Below, piece after piece: positions 12,258-23,153 of a stretch of 64,000 nucleotides of DNA. How positions within the stretch are numbered: position 1 is the first letter of the stretch; every line of letters begins with the position of its first letter. Source of the stretch: Liopterus haemorrhoidalis (lineage: Eukaryota > Arthropoda > Insecta > Coleoptera > Dytiscidae); NCBI GenBank assembly GCA_963971575.1, contig OZ020611.1, positions 55,771,381 through 55,835,380 on the forward strand, written 5' to 3'. The position numbers and the translations under genes are program-made. Below the pieces are notes generated by a model. That model saw only the letters and a program-made list of their open reading frames with translations. It ran no database searches and was not told the DNA's origin.

Positions 12258-13263
12258 AACTTTTAATCTCGAGTGTTTAAACAGATTAAGTTTACGGCAT
12301 CAAGTAACCGTTTACCTATATTCGAGTTTCACCAAGTAAAACTACCAACTATTCAATACATTAAGCTAATTTGCCTGTTTTTTAAAAAGAAAATCTGCTA
12401 ACAAATTAAAAGCAACCCAAAGAGCCATGGAAAGCATATTTCTTGGTATAACGAGAATAGTTAGAATAAAGAAAACTTAAATGAAAAAGCCAACTAAAGT
12501 TTTGGATGTTGAAAGTATCGCTCGACTTAAATAGCAACGAGTCTGAAACATAGCTAAATCTATAATAACAGATGGACTAAGAAAATACTGTGATGAAGAT
12601 CCAGAAAATAGGAAAATACCACCTACCAGTTGGACAAACGACTGAAAAATACATACCGGAATTTGCATATGGTTGACTTAATAATAAAAATAATAACAAT
12701 TCATTTATTCTACAGCCCAAAGACCAAAAAAAAAAGTATACATAAAAAATAAAATAAAACACATTTGTACAAAGACATCACATGAAAGAAACAATTTTAA
12801 AAGAATAAAAAATAAGTATAATGCAAATAGATTGGAGTTCTGGTCTGAACAATTGTGAACTCACCCGTACTAGGAAACATATGTTATAAGTTATAGTAAT
12901 AGATTTATGAATGAATAAGTTGTGCAGACCAGCAAGTGTGATATGTATTAAACAGCGTAGACACTGCCAAATAAACTTGTTGCAAAACATCAGTATTCTA
13001 TTACGCAAACTATACACATATTTCCTAAGTAAAGTCATACAGGTATTAACATCATTCATAACGAACATATCACTTGCACTGCAATATTTAGGTAATCCAT
13101 AGATAAATCTTAATGCATTGTTTTAGCAAATAACAAATTTCCGTAAACTACATTTGGTTGTATTGACCCAAAGCGCAGAGGTATAAAAACTGCCACAAAA
13201 CGTGTCAAAAATATACTTGCGTACGTCAGAACTGCATCTAGAGAATCTATGGTTCAACATATT
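12258..13263. other. Interior of the inverted structure, no recognisable gene
   Basis: Several 60-100 codon ORFs occur on both strands, but they overlap each other, are AT-driven and show no motif I know. Confidence 0.4.
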
Positions 13264-13272
13264 GGCTTTAAC

Positions 13273-14263
13273 GGTATCAGGACACTAACCCCCGGGACAT
13301 TAACCCCCCCCCGTCAATAACCCCCGGGACATTACCCCCTCATGTAAATAACCCCCCGTGCCATTAAGCCCCTGGACAATAATCCCCGTTCCATTTACCC
13401 CCGGACATTAAACCCCCGTCAACAACCCTCGTGCCATTAACCCCCCGTACCAATTACCCCCGGGCCATTAACCCCCGGGGTTCTAATGAATAAAGAGTGT
13501 TATTATTGAGAGTTTATGCAATAGTGTAAATGCAATGGTGCAATGGTACAACATTTAGTAAAATAGTTAAGTTAGAGAAATATCATATTAGTAATCACGA
13601 AAACTAATAATTGGTAAGAAATAGTGTAATTAAAAGTTAAGAATAACCAGTGGTCAACAAAAATTGACAGACTTCTTCGTATCGAATATATGAAGTAAAT
13701 AGTTCCCTTAAAAATAAATTTGTTAGTATTTATTTTAATATTATTTTATTTACATCTTAAATTAATTTGTTTTATACTTACGTAACTTGATAGTTGAGAA
13801 AAAAAATTCGATTTTTATACATTAATCTGAAAAAATGTCTTCAACCTTGAATTTTTAAAACTCAAACAATATCGAAAAAAAGCCATCAACTCGAAATTGT
13901 AAACCAAAACATTATTAAAAATATTTAAATTCCATTTAAGGCTCAGAAAGAATACAATTTTCAATAAAAAATTCTCCATTGGGCCCCTATGAATTTTTGA
14001 AACTATTGATAAGGGTTATTGCAGTTATTACATCACTTAACTCTAATACACACAAAAAAAAATATCAAAATCGTTAGAGCCATTTTTGAGAAAAATTGAT
14101 TTTTGTAAGTTAACCTTAAAAAAAGGTCGTCGACCTAGAATTTTTAAGAATCTAAAAATATTGAAAAAATGCTATTAACTCGAAATTGTAAACCAAAAAA
14201 ATTACTTAAAATATTTAAATATTGACGGGGGGTTAATTTTCCGGGGGTTAGTGTCCTAGAACC
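13273..14263. mobile_element. TIR element, 991 bp, 9-bp target duplication GGCTTTAAC
   Basis: The termini share a perfect 17-bp inverted block AGGACACTAACCCCCGG (left from 13279; right ends 14257). Outside it GGTATC and, in reverse complement, GGTTCT extend the match to 23 bp with three mismatches. The direct repeat GGCTTTAAC (13264-13272 and 14264-14272) flanks this. If the outer G belongs to the duplication it is 10 bp. A 9-10 bp duplication suggests a MULE-type superfamily. There is no coding sequence. Confidence 0.8.
13285..13490. repeat. C-rich minisatellite (CCCCCGKGCCATTAA-like units)
   Basis: About eleven degenerate units of 16-20 bp built from CCCCCGGGACATTAA and CCCCGTGCCATTAA extend the left terminal inverted repeat inward. 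The right end has only one or two units (GACGGGGGGTTAATT near 14224). The array therefore looks like one-sided expansion of the terminal repeat. Confidence 0.75.
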
Positions 14264-14279
14264 GGCTTTAACGCATATG

Positions 14280-15324
14280 CGGGTCTATTCTGTATCTTAA
14301 AAAGTTAAAAATTAACCTCAAGGTCGAAGTTAAAAAAATTTAACCACGCTTTACAATATTTTGTTATTCTGTAACTCTATGGCGTTAAAATTTAAACTTC
14401 GATGTGGTTAATTCAGTAGGTTATATTTGGAATTTTAACTCCAGCCAAATACGTGGTGTTAACTTTTAACCACATATAGTTCTAACCTCTAAACGTCAAA
14501 TAGCCAGGAAAAATCCATTTTTAGAATTAATTATGACAAGTCTGTTTATTTTATATCAATTATTAATAAAACAAATTGAACAAAAAGAGGTTAAGAAGTG
14601 AAAAATTAATATAGGTGAATAAAAAATATATACAAATGCTTTTTAGGAGATCAGTTCGAATTAAACGAGGGCAACTGCATGATATGAGAGACCCTTTTAA
14701 TTTACCTGAAGAAATATTTTAAAATATTTTAATTTTTCTAAAACTTACGAAATATTTCGTTTTACATGTCTTTTTTTTTTTTTAATCCGAGTAGACTGAA
14801 AAGATTTCCCGTTTCTCGATAAATTGCAAGTAAATATTGAAAACTTTGAAACTGTGATACATTTATAAATTTTAATTTCTCTGTTTAAAAATAAAAATAA
14901 GGTAAATATAACCTGAAAATAAAAGTATCTTAATATAGAAGAAAGAAAGAAAATATTAATACTTTTGTATGTTATGGTAATATTATATTATTTACTTTCT
15001 GCACCCATAATTATTTATGTATAAATACTGTACATTTCCGCAATATAGATTTATTATATTTGATCGTTGTTCATTCACGATTCAACCATAACACTTGTTT
15101 ACATTAAATCCACAATTACACAAGCAAAATACCTTCCCTTGTAGATAATTTCACAACATACTTTTAACCATAAAGTTAAAAAATTGGAACTTAACGCCTG
15201 GGTTATAACCTGAGATACAGAATAAGAAACAAGGTTAAAATTTTAATGCCTAGTTAAAATGTTACTTTTTAACCATCATTTTTAACCAAATCTTTTTAAA
15301 CACAAAAGATACAGAATAGACCCG
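14280..15324. mobile_element. PIF/Harbinger-type deletion derivative, ~1.05 kb
   Basis: CGGGTCTATTCTGTATCTT starts the element at 14280 and recurs inverted to end it at 15324 (19 bp perfect). ATG at 14277-14279 and 15325-15327 is a candidate 3-bp target duplication. Sub-terminal blocks built on GTTAAAA and TTCTGTA are also inverted. At about 14640-14710 the plus strand reads RRSVRIKRGQLHDMRDPFNL, which resembles the region before the DDE nuclease of PIF/Harbinger transposases. The rest of the transposase is missing. It sits 7 bp to the right of the target duplication of the previous element. Confidence 0.6.
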
Positions 15325-16340
15325 ATGGAGCGACACTGTCTGTCAATATCAGTCGTATCACAAAGATCATCTGAAATGATTGGCCAACGCAACCAAGCTG
15401 GCCAAGACAACACACAGAGTGCATTCTTTTTACACTTAGACCATTTAAAGAAACACTTGGTACTGTGTTAATTAAGATAGAGAAAAATATAAATAAAACG
15501 CGAAGGACTATGCTTAGCAGTGAACATAGCCTGTCGACTGATAATATGGTCTCCACTCAATCTAATAATTTCCTCGTTCATCTACTAACACTATAGTAAT
15601 TTCGCATTATATAGTTTTTTTCAGATACTGATTTTTCCATCGACATCTGAGCAATTTGACATGTTTTATCTGAATTCAGAGCTATACCGAGGGAAAATTT
15701 ATATTACAAAATATCCTGGGTGATTTATAAAGAGTATAACAAACTTTAACAGTTTGTTGTGGTATTAATTTCGAGTGAAAAATGTCATATTATGAATGAC
15801 CCTATTCTCTCTAATTGCTTAACTACAAGAAATTAAAATTTTATTAGCGTCATAGTGAATTTACTAGTTTTATTTCAAGTAACCGTTAAAAAACAAAATT
15901 ATTATTAAAATATCAGCTATGGCCACCACAGGACCGCCCGCCACATAAAGTACTTGTATAAAATACATTCTAGCAGCAGAGTAGAAATAACTTGGCCTAA
16001 TATTATCTAACAGAGATATTATTTATCATGACCATGGAAACGTTACATATAAGTATGAAAAAATTAGGACAAATTTTTAATTTTTTTTTTCGTTTTATCA
16101 AAAATGTCTCAAATAAAAGTTATTAGTTATTGCTTTTATAGTAACTTTTGTTCAATAAATTTTTTCGAATAATTTTTCTGTTGTGAAATATTCGCAAAAA
16201 TCTTAAAATTGACAAGAGTAAACTCCCATTTTTAGTCAACCGATTTTTACCTAAAGTTGATTTACTCGTGCCATTGATGACAGAAGCTTAAATATGCAGT
16301 TTAATAAAAATCCTTTCACCCGAACTTGCTCTGCACGTGT

Positions 16341-16437
16341 ACACAGACAGACGGACAGACGGACAGACGGGCAGACGGACAGACGGAGAGACGGACAGAC
16401 GGACAGACGGACAGACGGACAGACGGACAGACAGACA
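16341..16437. repeat. (GGACAGAC)n microsatellite in the right arm
   Basis: About twelve imperfect octamer units mirror the longer array at 10477-10880. Flanking bases GTGTACACAGACAGACGG and ACATCATGCTAAAAATAG match the left arm in inverse orientation. Confidence 0.85.
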
Positions 16438-16562
16438 TCATGCTAAAAATAGTCAAAACGTTATGTAAGGACCTCAGTTCGTGGAGATCCATCGAAATCT
16501 CGAAACGTCAAAATCGGTATGATCACAATACCTCCCTTATATATGTTGGCAGTCGGTAAAAA

Positions 16563-17519
16563 GGAGTATTGTAGCATTAAACGACATTCGTAATAATATT
16601 GAAATGACCTAGTGTACAATGTCTTGATTCGTCGATATCATGCTTGTATTCGAGTTCAAGGAGCTTCCTTTGAGCATTTATTTTTTTAAATAAAATAATT
16701 TTATTTTGAAATTCTATTATTTTATTTTATTTTTCAACGGTAATATGATATTAAACTAGTAAATTTACTACACGAGGGTTACCTTTTATGTTTTTACAAA
16801 CGACCACTAGATGGAAATATTGACATGAGGAGCATAAAGGAGTTCATCTATATTAATTAAATTTGAGGCTATTTTAGCGAAATTTAGTACGATGATAGAG
16901 TAAAACCAGGATTCAAACATAGGTTATAAGTCATTTCAAAATTTTAATTCTAGGAGGGTTGTTTCAAGGGTTAAAACTTTTTATTAAAAAACTTAAAATA
17001 TATCCCTTATTATTGACTTAACAGAAAAATATATGAAACAAAAATTGCTTATAGTAATAAAATAAATCTATTTTGTTCAATACATTTTGTCAATGAGATG
17101 AATATTTATATATAAAATAAATGTCCAAACGTTCTAAGTCAGTTTTTAAAAAAGTTTTATTTACGTCAATCTGTAACAAGATTAAATGGTTACAGATTGT
17201 GGTGCCCGCTCGTGGACCAGGTAGGGTAGGAGTCCAGGCGACGACACACAAGGGTTGACTTTGAAAGTAAAAAATATGACGGCGCGGTGCGCGGATCTGA
17301 GAATTTATTATTATAAAAATAAGGTCAGGTTCTTGGTTCAATTGCGTTGCCAATAAATTGATAAAAGAGAGAAAAACAGTTTTGGAGATCCCTAATATGT
17401 TAGGGAAATTTACAGTGTAAAATTAATTATGACAAGTGGTATAGCGTTGCCAGGAATAATAATAATAAAAATATTATCAAAAAAAAAAAAAAAATTTGTA
17501 CAAAAAAAATTTAAACAAT
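16563..17519. other. AT-rich gap with one unit of a dispersed minisatellite
   Basis: At about 16960-17080 the phrase CCCTTATTATTGACTTA and its surroundings match one unit of the repeats at 30025-30860 and 46617-47445. Otherwise I see nothing coding. The sequence near 17208 is discussed under rejected items. Confidence 0.4.
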
Positions 17520-17521
17520 TA

Positions 17522-18082
17522 TAATTGTTGCGGACTGCAACAATTAATAGCGGTAAGCGCAGCTTTGAATACGGTCAATTACACTGTAAATTAATCCCAA
17601 AATAAATTCATAAAAACTCTTAATTCTAAATTTAAAGAAAAATTTATATTAAATTTTTACAAAAAATATGAATTTAAATGATTTCTCAACGCAAAATGTT
17701 CAGAAATGGGTATAGATCTACTAGTACATTTATATCAAATATATTAGGCTAAATTAAACAAATGAAAAATTATTTAAGCGATAACACGAACGGCAGGTAG
17801 AAACGGTACAACACGCTTTCGTTCTGAGTTGCAGCAATGTATGACGTCACTCAATAAAATGAAAAAATTTGAAATAAATATAAAATAGACAGTTTATATA
17901 ATAAATTTTATAAAATAATTCACAAACCTTGCTCTCTGGTCTCACAAAATTGCAGTAATTAATAAATTACTGCAACAATGACCGGTTTTAAACACAAACT
18001 GGATCTGGAGGAAAAACTCCAGAAGAAATAGTTTTAAGAAAATATAAATTTGTTAATTAATATATTCTGATATATTAATTAA
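17522..18082. repeat. Cluster of perfect inverted repeats
   Basis: Four exact inverted repeats occur within 560 bp: TAATTGTTGC/GCAACAATTA (17522-17546, 5-nt spacer), TTGCAGTAATT/AATTACTGCAA (17950-17975, spacer AATA), CTGGAG/CTCCAG (18005-18022), and TTAATTAATATAT/ATATATTAATTAA (18053-18082, spacer TCTG). CTGCAACAAT occurs in the first two. No ORF or known element is recognised here. Confidence 0.7.
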
Positions 18083-18702
18083 AAATTTACATAAACCAGG
18101 GGATCCTGAATAAATTGTACTGATTTTAAACTCTTGTAACAATATAACAATAAAAGACACATGTGCTCAGCTTCGTCGAAAAATATTAATGCATAAAAAA
18201 ATTGTTGTGAAGTGTGAATTTTCACACATTTCAGGGTTTCGCAGGTATATAATAAGTAAAGGCGGCATGCTGAGTGTGTAGGACAAATTTTGCTTTGTAG
18301 TAACCACGGCAAAATGAACGATCTTTTTAAAATAATTTATCGTCTGTTAATCTCAGAGCTTTAAAAACAAATTTTATGTTAAAATATTTTTTTGTTAATT
18401 TTAATTCGAATACCTAATATCATTATTTAGGTTTCTAAATAAGTGAAGTATTTTTTTTATATAACAAGGTTCATTAAGATTTTGAAAATTGGGCCTATGG
18501 CTTTCATTGATTGTCTTAAATCATACGCTCCGCCCCTCTGGCTTCGTATAAATGACACAGAATGAAAATATAATTCCAATTGGTTATTAAATTTACGCTC
18601 TTGAAAATTAAATTCAAAATGTGCTAAAATATAACTAGAATTTTAACAAATTAATTTAAACATAATAAATATGAAAAAAAAAAACAAAAAATAAAATTGA
18701 CT

Positions 18703-18780
18703 CCACAAGCCAGGAACGAACCTGTGTAGTGAATAACGATCCTGTGTGGTTGTCGAGCAACTGAGCCACTAGACCACCAA
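18703..18780 (-). repeat. tRNA-like sequence inside repeat R2
   Basis: The minus strand reads CTAGTGGCTCAGTTGCTCG (A-box-like) and, 34 nt later, GGTTCGTTCC (B-box-like, plus 18713-18722). The region resembles a tRNA body but without a closed acceptor stem. In copy 2 the corresponding stretch (44325-44390) is present but its box sequences have decayed, so this is not a working tRNA gene. Confidence 0.5.
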
Positions 18781-19262
18781 ACGCTTATCAATTTAGTGTG
18801 TTATAAGAGTATAACATGTATGCATCGTCAACCAAAAAACACAAAAAATGCGTTATTTTCCGAAAACATAATCTGATCAAAAATTCCTGTTGTACTATTC
18901 CGGTTCACACCATTATACATTACTTAGAATTTTTTCACATTTTTAGTTTAAACCATCTGGGCTACAGGGTGTGGGACAAAAATTTTTTTGCACAATTTTG
19001 GCAACAATCGCCTCAAAATAATTTATTTTGCAAAAATTAAATTTTGATCGTTAATCCACGTACCAAGGGCTTTCATTCGATACCCTACACAGAATTGTAA
19101 AAAAATATTTTTTTTTTCCATGAACATATATTTGTTTATATTTTTAGGGGGATATGTTTTTTAGATGTTTTAGTATTTGTCCTATGTGCGGGTCAACGAG
19201 TTGTATAAGCATGCCAAATTTCAACTCTCTAGGTTTAGCCGTTTAGCTACAATTTTTACCGA

Positions 19263-19300
<38 letters not shown>

Positions 19301-19302
19301 GA
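19263..19302. repeat. (GACA)n microsatellite
   Basis: About ten GACA units near the right end of repeat R2; the copy at 44664-44729 is longer, so length varies between copies. Confidence 0.9.
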
Positions 19303-19362
19303 CAAAATGACGGTATAAGGGTTTTTTGGTCATACCTACAAAACCCTAAAAATGGATGATTT

Positions 19363-19881
19363 TGGCTAGCAACTGTCTTACCAGCGGCTCTAAACATGTT
19401 TTATTTTAAGGAAAACAAGTGGTTATTTTAAATAAATCAAAATTAGGTTTAAATTAATACAATAACAAATTATTATAGTATAATATAATATTGTATAAAA
19501 TATTATTGAAACGGGTAAAGTATATGGTAATATATTTGTATTTTAGAAATACAATATAGCGAGATTCTAAATCAAATGAATATTTATTTAAATTAGGTAA
19601 AATTGATAATTAAACGGAAATAAAATATAATTTGGGATATAAAATGAAAAATACAAGGTGGTACACCCTAGGTGTGCGCTTCACAGATCAAGATTCAAAT
19701 TAAGATTGAAGAAAGATAAACAAAACAGGTTAATATAGACTTAAAGAAAATGCTGGTTATTAAAAGTGAGAAATATATTTTGGGAACAATTTTGTATAAA
19801 ATGGTTGTGTCCTATTCTGTGTAGTCAGCGGGAACTTTTAAGGTAACTTATATAACGTGTTCTACCTATATATGAAAAAAG
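19363..19881. other. AT-rich gap
   Basis: No gene or element end that I can support is seen between repeat R2 and the LINE fragment. Confidence 0.4.
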
Positions 19882-21188
19882 AAACTATAATGACCTAAAT
19901 AATTTTCGCCCTATTTCGCTTCTACCCTGCTTCTCCAAAATATTTGAAAAAGTACTCAAAAACCAACTAACCAGTCACTTGGAGAAATCTAACATTCGGT
20001 CTTCTGAGCAATTTGGCTTCAGATCCGGTCAACTACCGACGCGATATTGGCCTTCATGGAATCTGTCACGCACTGCTTTGAGGATAGAATTTATTGCTCC
20101 AGTAGCTTTCTGGACCTTAGTAAGGCCTTCGACTGCGTGAGTCATGAAATTTTAATTAAAAAACTTAAATTTTATAAATTTGACCCAGGAAGTACAAAAC
20201 TCATACAGTCCTACCTTTCTGAAAGAAGACAATTCGTGTACACTAATAATGGCTCATCCGAGGTGTTAGGAAATAAACATGGTGTACCACAAGGATCTGT
20301 CCTGAGATTCCATTTTATTCCTAATATATGTGAACGATTTGCCGCACGTTAATGCCAAACTGGATACCATCCTCTTCGCTGACGACACAACTGTCCTTCA
20401 ATCCAGTAGACACATTACTTCACTCCTTAACAAAAGAAACTTAGCTCTATCCAATTTCCAAAACTGGTTCCTAGCTAATAGATTGACGATGAACAACATT
20501 AAACCTCAGCACATGGTGTTCGCAACCAGGAACATACAAGATGTTAATAACCCCACCTCAGTCTCGTTCTTAGGACTTGAGATAGACAGCAAGTTAACCT
20601 GGGAACAACACATCAACAAACTTGCGAAAAAATTGTGCTCGTCGATCTATTGTCTAAATAACCTAAGATGTTGTGCTTCCTTGATGGTACAAAAATCATT
20701 TTTCTTTGCTTCCTTCCAAACCCGGATAACGTATGCCCTATTAATCTGGGGCCACTCTCCCCACACAGGACGAATATTCTCCCTGCAGCGTAGAGCTATT
20801 CTAGGGAATGTTAAATACAGATCAACCTGTAAACACAAATTTATTGAATTGGGTATATTAACATTCCCATTATGTGCCTCATGTACGTTCATTAAAACCA
20901 GGGCAAGTTCTCTCCGTACACACGACAAAGCGCTGTCCATAGACACGACACGAGAAATAAGAACGAAATACAGGGCGTATTTCGTTCGGAAACCTAACTC
21001 TAACCTCGTAAAGTCAGGGCGACTTTACGAGGTTAGAGAAGTCAAGGTACAGCCTAAATTACCTGGCTATCAAATTTTATAATGTGCTTCCGACCAGCAT
21101 CAAACTTTTGCCCCCCTTAAAATTCAAAAGGGTTTTAAAGATATATTTAACATCCAAGGCATTTTACTCCACTGCTGAATACCTAGAT
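19882..21188 (+). pseudogene. LINE reverse transcriptase, 5'-truncated and frameshifted (CR1/jockey group)
   Basis: The reading begins at NYNDLNNFRPISLLP and runs through RT blocks: EQFGFRSG, LDLSKAFDCVSHEIL (motif A aspartate), GVPQGSVL, and FADDTTVL (catalytic YADD-equivalent, near 20378). One missing base after EQFGFRSGQ (about 20030) and another shift after GVPQGSVL (about 20305) break the frame. A third shift after about 21038 follows an inverted duplication. The C-terminus reads KFYNVLPTSIKLLPPLKFKR up to AEYL, where a hAT element interrupts the codon for D at 21188. The ORF resumes at 29670. No endonuclease or ORF1 is present, so it is a typical 5'-truncated copy. Confidence 0.8.
20961..21038. 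repeat. Two adjacent perfect hairpins with the same AGGGC loop
   Basis: GAACGAAATAC-AGGGC-GTATTTCGTTC (20961-20987) and CTCTAACCTCGTAAAGTC-AGGGC-GACTTTACGAGGTTAG(AG) (20998-21038) are exact inverted repeats with 11- and 18-bp arms and an identical 5-nt loop. They lie inside the dead LINE ORF and account for the disturbed reading near its C-terminus. Confidence 0.95.
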
Positions 21189-21506
21189 CAGCGGTTCTCA
21201 AAGTGTGCTCCGCGGAGCCCTGGGGTTCCGCGAGCTACGTCAAAGGGCTCCGTGAATTATTAATTTAAATTCGCTAAAAATTAATATATATTAACAAAAA
21301 ATTATAATTATTATTAATTTACATAAAGTTAATTTGTTGCTCTGAAAAGTTTAGATTTATTTATGAACTAAAAAAATCTGTAACGGTTAACTCAATATAG
21401 TGCACTCGCCTATTCGATAAAAACAGTAAGTTCTTCAATTGTTCAATTAGTTTTTACGATTTGAGTTTTTGTTGCAACGCAAAATGCTCCTGTCCAGAAA
21501 GACTAG

Positions 21507-21944
21507 TTGAGTTTGACTGTTGAGATCGGACAACAATATTTTCCAGATGAAGAGAATGAAAAGCTTAAAAATTATACATGGATTAGAAACCCATTCATAG
21601 TTCAGAAAAGGCCAGAAACATACACAGCTAAGGAGTACGAAATTTTCATTGACATGATTTCAGATTCCTCACTACAGGCCATATTGGAAAAACTATCTTT
21701 GCCAGAATTTTGGTGCACTTTGAGAGAAGAATATGCAGATTTATCAATGAAAGCTGTTAAAATAATTATTCCTTTCGCTACGACTTATCTGTGCGGATCT
21801 GGATTTTCTTCGTATGCTGCAACAAAAACAAAATACCGCAACAGACTCGATGCAGAAGCTGATATGAAGATTCAACTGTCCTCTATAAAGCCAGACATAA
21901 AAGAATTATGTAAAAATAGGAAACAAGCCCATGCATCCCACTAA
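21507..21944 (+). pseudogene. hAT transposase C-terminal (dimerisation) region
   Basis: The 145-codon ORF contains LPEFWCTLREEYADLSMKAV, then a region YLCGSGFSSYAATKTKYRNR, then LSSIKPDIKELCKNRKQAHASH. This order (W...YP/L....A...L..FA/TYLCE.GFS....K.K.R..L...L....P.I..L...KQ...SH) is the C-terminal dimerisation block of ZBED/SCAND3-like hAT transposases. The usual E after YLC is G, consistent with decay. The N-terminal zinc finger and the catalytic DDE core are missing. The apparent start codon has no significance. Confidence 0.75.
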
Positions 21945-21975
21945 AAATGTTTGTTTTTTATAATATTTTGCAATT

Positions 21976-22212
21976 ATTTTCTGATAAATAAATGATTTTA
22001 TTGAAGTACAAATAATTTAATTCTTTCTATATATATATATATATATATATTTATTGAATTGTTATTTTCTCAGGACAGATCCTTGTGGTACACCATGTTT
22101 ATATCCTAACACCTCGGATGAGCCATTATTAGTGTACACGAATTGTCTTCTGATAAATAAATGATTTTATTGAAGTACAAATAATTTAATTCTTTCTATA
22201 TATATATATATA
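21976..22212. other. Template-switch scar: duplicated hAT 3' segment around an inverted LINE piece
   Basis: TTCTGATAAATAAATG and the ~65 bp that follow occur at 21979-22045 and again at 22148-22212. Between them, 22069-22151 is the reverse complement of 20224-20306 in the neighbouring LINE ORF: 83 bp with one mismatch. The return junction shares TTCT with both partners. This is a local inverted insertion plus duplication rather than a transposition. Confidence 0.9.
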
Positions 22213-22215
22213 ATA

Positions 22216-22813
22216 ATTGTGTTTCTTCTTTAATCGTCAATTAGGTAGGAAAAATAATAAATTAGTTTAATTCATTGGGACGTTTCGCATATATATTAGT
22301 TTTATGCATCTTCAGCCTATAAATTACAAGTTATCTTAGAGAACAATAATTAAATCTAAAATACAAATAATGTAAATGGTCTTAATAATATCAAATATGG
22401 GTTTGTAAAGAGCAAGACCCAGAGGAACTGTAGACCATGGGTCTCAGCGGTGACTAAAGTGAAAAAACATATTGTAATAAATAAGAAATCAGAAAAAACT
22501 AACCTGTGATATGCAGTTAATCATCAGTGGCTGATGTAATGTACGTACATCATAAAATACGGTGGTTGTTGTAATAAAAACTTAGTATAAAAATAAAATA
22601 AAATTAAAGAATCTAAAAAATCACTATTGTTTGTCAAACTCATAAAAAAACGTAAATAACTGTTTATGTGTCAGTAGTTTAAAATCAAGTGTCGAGAAAA
22701 AATTGCATAATGGTAAAAGATAAGAGATTGGGTGAATCATGTTTGTTCAAACTTGTAACCGTAACATATGTAAAATATTGTAAGTTCATTGACCGACCTT
22801 GCCAGATAGTAAA
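22216..22813 (-). repeat. PLE pseudo-LTR, inverted 5' copy
   Basis: Reverse complement of 28880-29500, including GGTCGGTCAATGAACTTAC and the ribozyme region. It runs without a gap into the direct partial copy at 22815. Confidence 0.9.
22270..22326 (-). ncRNA. Hammerhead ribozyme in inverted PLE terminal repeat
   Basis: On the minus strand the order is stem I strand, CTGAAGA, stem II (GCATA...TATGC), GAAAC, GTC, stem I strand. Stem I (AATTTATAGG with CCAATGAATT) pairs 9 of 10. The core is intact. Hammerheads in PLE terminal repeats are established; activity of this one is inferred from sequence only. Confidence 0.75.
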
Positions 22814-22814
22814 T

Positions 22815-23145
22815 AGCCAGATTAGTTTTTTCTGATTTCTTATTTATTACAATATGTTTTTTCACTTTAGTCACCGCTGGGACCCATGGTCTACAGTTCC
22901 TCTGGGTCTTGCTCTTTACAAACCCATATTTGATATTATTAAGACCATTTACATTATTTGTATTTTAGATTTAATTATTGTTCTCTAAGATAACTTGTAA
23001 TTTATAGGCTGAAGATGCATAAAACTAATATATATGCAAAACGTCCCAATGAATTAAACTAATTTATTATTTTTCCTACCTAATTGACGAATAAAGAAGA
23101 AACACAATTATTATCCTGACTCGTCAAGATCATTCACTCATATAT
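22815..23145 (+). repeat. PLE pseudo-LTR, partial direct 5' copy
   Basis: Begins at TTAGTTTTTTCTGATTTC, matching 29189 onward, and lacks the first ~310 bp of the 3' copy. It serves as the leader before the ORF start at 23154. Confidence 0.85.
22999..23055 (+). ncRNA. Hammerhead ribozyme, core mutated
   Basis: Same architecture as the 29367-29425 copy, but the GAAAC after stem II reads AAAAC (G to A at 23038). The G12-equivalent is a catalytic core nucleotide, so this copy is predicted inactive. Confidence 0.7.
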
Positions 23146-23153
23146 TCTCCAAA

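Larger units (their letters stand above)
10352..16562. mobile_element. 6.2-kb structure with long inverted arms carrying octamer satellites
   Basis: The left end TTTTACCGACCGTCAACATA and the right end, in reverse complement TTTTACCGACTGCCAACATA, start arms that stay similar for hundreds of bases: a terminal ~110-bp block, an octamer microsatellite, a block with CTCGTGTCGATTTTAAG, and an inner block with GGTCCTGTGGTGGCCA. The left arm (10352-11823) is longer than the right (15913-16562) because of a larger microsatellite and a 472-bp MITE. No transposase is seen between the arms, and I see no target duplication. It could be a large foldback or non-autonomous TIR element, or two copies of one repeat inserted in opposite orientation. 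A third arm copy at 61060-61330 supports a dispersed family. Confidence 0.5.
18199..19362. repeat. Dispersed repeat R2, copy 1
   Basis: Sequence from GTGAAGTGTGAATTTTCACA to CCTACAAAACCCTAAAAATGG matches 43905-44780 block by block. Copy 1 has about 178 bp (18885-19062) between AATCTGATCAAAAATT and GGGCTTTCATT that copy 2 lacks. It ends with a GACA array and GACGGTATAAGGGTTTTTTG. There is no long ORF. The class is unknown; a tRNA-like block inside it (18703-18780) suggests a SINE fused into or inserted in the repeat. Confidence 0.7.

Noticed and set aside
17208..17240. TGGTGCCCGCTCGTGGACCA, resembling an LTR-retrotransposon primer-binding site
   Set aside because: No LTR pair, gag or pol could be found on either side; resemblance alone is not enough.
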